Notes under the pieces: generated by a model
Told to the model about the DNA's origin: nothing
Database searches by the model: none
What the model saw: the letters and a program-made list of their open reading frames with translations, nothing else
From: DASUPK01 sp963815045
GTDB taxonomy: Bacteria > Actinomycetota > Thermoleophilia > Solirubrobacterales > 70-9
Direction of reading: 5' to 3'
Assembly (NCBI GenBank): GCA_963815045.1
Contig: CAWFET010000003.1
Coordinates: forward strand, 62,001 to 126,000
DNA length: 64,000 nt
Part shown: positions 59,906-64,000 of the stretch, piece after piece
How the letters are laid out: each line of letters opens with the position of its first letter
Position numbering within the stretch: position 1 is the first letter of the stretch
Position numbers and translations under genes: made by a program

Positions 59906-60717
59906 CCCACTTCCTCCTTGCGGAGGGCGGGCTTCGGCCGCTGCGCCTTCGTCCACGGGGGCGCCGTGGTGCCGAGCTTGACGACGAGGTAGAGGTGCGC
60001 CCCGATCAGGGCGATGATCAACCCGGGCACTAAGAGCATGTGGATCGCGTAGAACCGCGACAGGGTGGTCGCGCCGATCTCGGGACCGGCGCGCAGGAAG
60101 TCCGCCAGGTAGGGCCCGAGCACAGGGCCGGTGCCGGTGATGTTGTTGGCGACGATCGTCGCCCAGTAGGAGCGCTGGTCGAACGGCAACAGGTAGCCCG
60201 TCAGGCCCATCACCAGGGTGAGGATGATCAGGACGACGCCGATCACCCAGTTGAGCTCCCGCGGGTACTTGTAGGCGCCGAAGAAGAAGGTGCGCCCCAT
60301 GTGCAGGAAGATGCAGATGATCATCACCGAGGCCCCCCACTTGTGCATGCCTCTGACGAACTCGCCCATCCAGACGTCGTTGGTCAGGTGGGTGATCGAC
60401 CCGTAAGCCTGGGTCGGGGACGGCGTGTAGTACATCGCCAGGAAGACGCCGGTGAGCGCTTGGAATGTGAAGGCGAAGAGCGTGGCCGAGCCGAGCGTGT
60501 AGAACCAGTTGGTCCCCTTCGGGACCTTGCGGAAGAGCATCCCCGTGAGGAAGCTCGAGCCGCCGGTGCGCTCGTCGAGCCAGCCCAGGGTGTCGGCGCC
60601 CGCCTCCTTGGCGATGTCGGCGGGACCGGCGCCGTTGCCGTTCCCGTTGGCGCCGTTGACGCGCTCACCCGGCTTGGCCGGGCGGCTCAGGGGTCCTGGC
60701 TTTGGAAGCTTCGGCAC
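59902..60717 (-). CDS. qcrB: Menaquinol:cytochrome c reductase cytochrome b subunit (N-terminal b6-like)
   Basis: 271 aa. Four helices carry the haem b ligands: His pairs 14 apart in VRGMHKWGASVMIICIFLHMGRT and FYAIHMLLVPGLIIALIGAHLY. The quinol site region GYLLPFDQRSYWA is present. The GTG start has a good SD (GGAGAG) upstream. The N-terminal 60 residues are a Gly/Asn-rich cytosolic extension. Together with qcrC it makes a split cytochrome b. Confidence 0.94.
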   Translation of the reverse strand: MPKLPKPGPLSRPAKPGERVNGANGNGNGAGPADIAKEAGADTLGWLDERTGGSSFLTGMLFRKVPKGTNWFYTLGSATLFAFTFQALTGVFLAMYYTPSPTQAYGSITHLTNDVWMGEFVRGMHKWGASVMIICIFLHMGRTFFFGAYKYPRELNWVIGVVLIILTLVMGLTGYLLPFDQRSYWATIVANNITGTGPVLGPYLADFLRAGPEIGATTLSRFYAIHMLLVPGLIIALIGAHLYLVVKLGTTAPPWTKAQRPKPALRKEEVG

Positions 60718-60728
60718 TCGGATCTCTC

Positions 60729-61415
60729 CTACGGCGGCGGCGGCACCGAGGGCCGCGGCGGGTAGAGGTAGTTCCAGACGCCGCCGGTGAACTCGCCCGG
60801 ATCCCGGGCGCGCACCGGATCGAAGCTGTTGGTGACGCTGTAGCGCGCCCCGACCTCCACCTGCCCGTTGGTCACCCGGGTCTGGAAGCGGTCCAAGGGC
60901 CGAACCGGCGGGCCGCCGATGCGCTCGCCGAGGAAGCCGTAGACGCCGCCGTGGCATGGGCAGATGAAGTTGCCCGCGGCCTGGACGAAACGAACGGGGC
61001 AGCCGAGGTGCGCGCAGCGCGTGGAGATCGCGATGTACTCGCTCGAGGTCTCCTTCTGGTACCCCGACGGCAGGCCGGTAAGCGTGGGGTCTCCCTGCCG
61101 AACGTAGACGGTGGTCTTGCCCGTCTCGCCGATGCCCTCGACCGCGGTGATGGTCACCGGGCGATACGTGTCGGCGGTGAAGTTCGAGGTCGGACCGACG
61201 GCCTGCCACGGCTCGTCCTCCTGCTCGAACAGAGGCGCGGCGGCGAACCCGATGGCTGGCAGCACGATTGCGGCGCCGGCCAGCCCTCCGATCGCCTGCA
61301 CGGCGACCGTGAAGGCGGTGCGCCGGTTCATCGACTCGCCCTCGAAGTAGCCCGCAGGATCCGGGCTCGGGAGCCCGTTCGGCGTCCCCTGCTTGTTGTT
61401 TCCCTCTTCAGCCAC
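60729..61415 (-). CDS. qcrA: Rieske iron-sulfur subunit
   Basis: 228 aa. An N-terminal cytosolic segment and a membrane anchor with twin-arginine-like NRRTAFTVAVQAIGG are followed by the Rieske [2Fe-2S] domain with CAHLGCPV and CPCHGGVYG (C-x-H ... C-x-x-H). It passes electrons from menaquinol to cytochrome c. The start overlaps the preceding gene by 8 nt. The tat genes are about 5 kb away. Confidence 0.95.
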   Translation of the reverse strand: MAEEGNNKQGTPNGLPSPDPAGYFEGESMNRRTAFTVAVQAIGGLAGAAIVLPAIGFAAAPLFEQEDEPWQAVGPTSNFTADTYRPVTITAVEGIGETGKTTVYVRQGDPTLTGLPSGYQKETSSEYIAISTRCAHLGCPVRFVQAAGNFICPCHGGVYGFLGERIGGPPVRPLDRFQTRVTNGQVEVGARYSVTNSFDPVRARDPGEFTGGVWNYLYPPRPSVPPPP

Positions 61416-62010
61416 TGTCTGAGACGTCTTCGGCGAAGCCTATCGAGTCGGCTGCCAAGGCCAGCGCATCGCTCATGCCCGCCTCACGCGCGGATTTGGT
61501 AGCGCTCTGCATCAGCAGATCCGCCGCGCCCGGCTCCGAGCGGCGGAGCGCCTCCTTCGCCAGCTCATGCTCCTCGGTCGCTCCGGCCCCGACCGCGACG
61601 GCCGCGGCGAGCCAGAGCACGCGGGCGTCGCCCGCGCCGTCGCTGTTCTCCGCGTGCACCTGGGCGGACAGGCTGATCAGGTCGGCCAGCTCCCTGACCG
61701 CGGCGAGGTCACCGCGCGCGGCGAGCCTCTCGAGGCCGAGGGCGTAGAGGAAGTCGCCGGCGAGGAGGCGCAGATCGCCGTCGGCTCCCTCGATCAGCCT
61801 GGGCTCCTCGTAGTGGAGGAGGTAGCCCTCCCGGATCGCCTCCACCAGCACGACGTACTCGTCCGGGGCCCCCTGGGCCCGCGGGCCCGAGGCGGCCAGC
61901 TCGCCCAGGGCCGGCTCATCGTCGGCGTCCCGGACGTAGGGCGTGATCACGTTCTCACCGTCGCGGAGGAGCGCCGACAGGGAGGCGAGGGAAGTCGAGG
62001 TCGTGGCCAT
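61408..62010 (-). CDS. Helical cytosolic protein preceding qcrA
   Basis: 200 aa, all-alpha, no membrane helix. Features: LLRDGENVITPYVRD, LLAGDFLYALGLERLAARGDLAAVRELADLISLSAQVHAE, and a central Ala-rich helix. It resembles the size and helical nature of TorD/NarJ-like chaperones but lacks any decisive motif. Because its end overlaps qcrA by 8 nt and it follows hemL, it may assist assembly of the bc complex. I do not recognise a family. Confidence 0.62.
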   Translation of the reverse strand: MATTSTSLASLSALLRDGENVITPYVRDADDEPALGELAASGPRAQGAPDEYVVLVEAIREGYLLHYEEPRLIEGADGDLRLLAGDFLYALGLERLAARGDLAAVRELADLISLSAQVHAENSDGAGDARVLWLAAAVAVGAGATEEHELAKEALRRSEPGAADLLMQSATKSAREAGMSDALALAADSIGFAEDVSDSG

Positions 62011-62037
62011 GCGTCGTTTCGAGATTAGAGCGACGCG

Positions 62038-63306
62038 TCAGGAGATGGCCTCGCGGAACGCCTCACCGGCGGCCGTGATCGTCTCGTCGATCGAGGCCTC
62101 GTCGTGGGCGAGCGAGGGGAACCACGCCTCGAACTGGGAGGCGGGCGGATAGACACCGCGGTCGAGCATGGCGCGGCAGAAGCGCCCGTACGCCCGGGCG
62201 TCGCAGGCCTGGGCTCCGGCGAAGTCCCGCACCGGGTCGGCGCTGAAGAAGACCGTGAGCAGCCCGGGCACGCTGGCCACCTGGATGGGGAGATCGCCCG
62301 CGGCACGCCGCAGGCCGGTGGCGAGGCGGGTGGTGGCTGACTCGATTCCGACGTACGCGGCGCCGTCCAGCTTTCGCAGCGTGGCGAGGCCCGCGGCAAC
62401 CGCGAGCGGGTTTCCGGAGAGGGTGCCCGCCTGGTAGACGTCGCCTGCCGGAGCGATCCGCTCCATGAGCTCCCGGCTTCCCCCGTAGGCGGCGGCCGGC
62501 AGTCCTCCGCCGATCACCTTCCCCATCACCGTCAGGTCCGCATCGATCCCGAGCAGCTCCTGCGCCCCACCGCGGGCGACTCGGAAGCCGGTGATCACCT
62601 CGTCGATGATGAGGAGCGAGCCCACCTCAGCCGTCGCGTCCCTGACCGCCTCGAGGAAGCCGGGATCGGGCGGGACGACGCCCATGTTCGCGGGAACCGC
62701 CTCGGCGATCACGGCGGCCGGGCGGCCTCGCGAGATCGCCTCGACCACCGCGCCGGTGTCGTTCCACGGGACGATCACGGTGTCGGACGCCTGGGCCTCG
62801 GTGACGCCCGGGCTCGCCGGGACGCCCGCGGTGGCGAGCCCCGAGCCGCCCTCCGCGAGCAGGCCGTCGACGTGGCCGTGGTAGGCGCCGGCGAACTTCA
62901 TCACCGTGGTCCTTCCGGTCACGGCGCGCGCGAGCCGCAGGGCGGACATCGTCGCCTCGGTGCCGGAGCTGGTCATGCGGATCATCTCGACGCTCGCGAA
63001 GCGAGCGACCACCTCTGCCGCGAGGTCGACCTCGCCGGCCGTGGGAGCTCCATAGCTCGTGCCCCGCCCGGCCGCGTCCCGGACCGCCTGCACGACGAGA
63101 GGGTCCGCGTGGCCGAGAATCAGCGGTCCCCACGAGGAGACCCAGTCGACGTAGCGGTTGCCATCGACGTCCCAGATGTAGGGCCCCTCCCCATGGTCGA
63201 TGAAGATCGGGTCGCGGCCGATCGACCGCATCGCCCGCACCGGGGAGTTCACCCCGCCGGGCAGCACCTCCAGGGCTCGCCGGTACAGCTCGTCCGACCT
63301 GCCTAT
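62038..63306 (-). CDS. hemL: Glutamate-1-semialdehyde 2,1-aminomutase
   Basis: About 422 aa, PLP-dependent. It begins RSDELYRRALEVLPGGVNSPVRAM, with the family's LIIDEVITGFRVARGG and the PLP-Lys in LTVMGKVIGGGLPAAAYG. It converts glutamate-1-semialdehyde to 5-aminolevulinate for haem. The exact start is problematic: no ATG, GTG or TTG lies in frame just before the conserved region. The best-placed codon is ATA (63306-63304), overlapping the stop of the preceding gene. A CTG a few codons on either side is another option. Confidence 0.92.
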   Translation of the reverse strand: MGRSDELYRRALEVLPGGVNSPVRAMRSIGRDPIFIDHGEGPYIWDVDGNRYVDWVSSWGPLILGHADPLVVQAVRDAAGRGTSYGAPTAGEVDLAAEVVARFASVEMIRMTSSGTEATMSALRLARAVTGRTTVMKFAGAYHGHVDGLLAEGGSGLATAGVPASPGVTEAQASDTVIVPWNDTGAVVEAISRGRPAAVIAEAVPANMGVVPPDPGFLEAVRDATAEVGSLLIIDEVITGFRVARGGAQELLGIDADLTVMGKVIGGGLPAAAYGGSRELMERIAPAGDVYQAGTLSGNPLAVAAGLATLRKLDGAAYVGIESATTRLATGLRRAAGDLPIQVASVPGLLTVFFSADPVRDFAGAQACDARAYGRFCRAMLDRGVYPPASQFEAWFPSLAHDEASIDETITAAGEAFREAIS

Positions 63307-64000
63307 GAGTTCTCCGCCTCCCAGCGGGCGTACTCGTCGGTGAAGTAGTGGAGGCGGATCTTCTTGAACTCGGTCGAGGAATAGAGGACGGCTCGGTCCT
63401 CGCCGTGCAGGCCGTGCTCCTCGGCGATCCCGTCGAGGACCGCGTCGCATTCCTCCTTCGAGCGGCCGTGGGCCATGGTGAAGACGCTGTAGGGCCAGTC
63501 TGCGTAGGTGGGACGTTGATAGCAGTGGGAGACGCCGCGGACGGCGGCCATCCGGGCGCCGACCTCGAGGATCTGGTCCTCCGGAACACGCCAGACGCCC
63601 ATCCCGTTGGCGGAGAACCCCGCTCGGCGGTGGTAGAGGATCGCCGCGACCCGCCGGAGGATCTTGCGGTCGACCATCCCCCGGAGGTGATCGAGGAAGG
63701 AGTCGGTGCTCATGCCGACCTCGGCGGCCGGGGCGTCGTAGGGCCGGTCGGTGACCTCCATGGGCCCCTGGAGCGCGCGGATCACCGCGATGTCGGTCTC
63801 GTCGTAGGGCTGGCGCTCGAGCTCGCGGGGCGGAGCGGCCTCGACGGCCGCGGAGAGCTCCTCGGTGCCGCCCTCCATCTCCAGGTTCATGTTGATCTTG
63901 AACAGCTGCAGCGTCGGCAGCTGGCGGATCGACTCCGCCCCGGTGAGGCGCTGCAGCACGTCGAGCGTGCCCTGCAGGCCGAGCTCGGAGTCCGGCGGCG
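63303..64000 (-). CDS. AhbB-like Lrp/AsnC siroheme decarboxylase subunit (5' truncated)
   Basis: The frame continues beyond the window edge, so the N-terminus is missing. The visible part has two AsnC-like halves: PTLQLFKINMNLEME of the first, then the DETDIAVIRALQGPMEVTDRPY winged helix and SHCYQRPTYADWPYSVFTMAHG, which is the Ahb/NirD active-site signature. Such proteins decarboxylate siroheme in the alternative haem or haem d1 routes. A partner subunit is probably just outside the window. Its end overlaps the hemL start region. Confidence 0.8.
   Translation of the reverse strand, partial: PPDSELGLQGTLDVLQRLTGAESIRQLPTLQLFKINMNLEMEGGTEELSAAVEAAPPRELERQPYDETDIAVIRALQGPMEVTDRPYDAPAAEVGMSTDSFLDHLRGMVDRKILRRVAAILYHRRAGFSANGMGVWRVPEDQILEVGARMAAVRGVSHCYQRPTYADWPYSVFTMAHGRSKEECDAVLDGIAEEHGLHGEDRAVLYSSTEFKKIRLHYFTDEYARWEAENS

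Overview
The window is a high-GC chromosomal segment from an actinobacterium. The most likely group is Thermoleophilia/Solirubrobacterales; this is inferred from the gene families and start-site style, not from a marker-gene comparison. It carries about 65 protein genes, two tRNAs, and no rRNA, CRISPR array, insertion sequence or prophage. Many start codons (ATG, GTG and TTG alike) lie only 6-12 nt downstream of a TANNNT hexamer and have no Shine-Dalgarno motif, so leaderless transcription looks widespread.

Layout. 0-9.4 kb: the end of a secreted protein, a SAM hydrolase-family gene, birA, a thioesterase plus an unusual SF2 helicase, a TlpA-like lipoprotein, an NfeD/slipin pair, GNAT, galT. 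9.5-20.6 kb: tRNA-Arg, then surface-polymer and signalling genes (acyltransferase-SGNH, Crp-like regulator, diguanylate cyclase, alpha/beta hydrolase with a GH5-like secreted enzyme, GT2, methyltransferase, two large polytopic membrane proteins, one of them frameshifted). 20.6-33.4 kb: pyrE flanked by two related small membrane proteins, epimerase, L,D-transpeptidase, secreted proteins of unknown function, an RDD-CPBP fusion, HAD, MscS, a class A PBP, a YggU-type protein, thiL, and a metal-site-less M28-like membrane protein. 33.4-36.8 kb: a response regulator/histidine kinase/HtrA protease operon laid out like mycobacterial mprA-mprB-pepD. 36.8-38.7 kb: a small accessory patch with short dispersed repeats and a second copy of a secreted gene. 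38.8-42.8 kb: an inositol-monophosphatase-family gene, treT and a GT20 (OtsA-like) gene, probably for a compatible solute such as trehalose. 43.2-50.5 kb: replication/translation genes rpsF, ssb, rpsR, rplI, dnaB, a DnaC-like loader and purA, interrupted by an antisense ELWxxDGT-repeat gene. 50.5-64 kb: a membrane protein, a GlsB/YeaQ protein, secreted proteins, tRNA-Lys, tatC-tatA, dcd, then a minus-strand bioenergetics block: AhbB-like Lrp, hemL, unknown, Rieske (qcrA), qcrB, qcrC with fused cytochrome c, menG/ubiE and a polyprenyl diphosphate synthase. Together these supply haem, menaquinone and the bc complex.

The most interesting non-coding signals are: (i) a roughly 80-90 bp repeat in three same-strand copies just upstream of the IMPase, GT20 and purA genes; (ii) a multi-hairpin candidate RNA between rplI and dnaB, whose 10-bp closing helix overlaps a terminator-like hairpin; (iii) four divergent gene pairs with only 18-27 nt between start codons, three of them with back-to-back overlapping -10 boxes; and (iv) short hairpin repeats around 36.9-38.05 kb. 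All were read by eye; none was checked with a folding program or a database.
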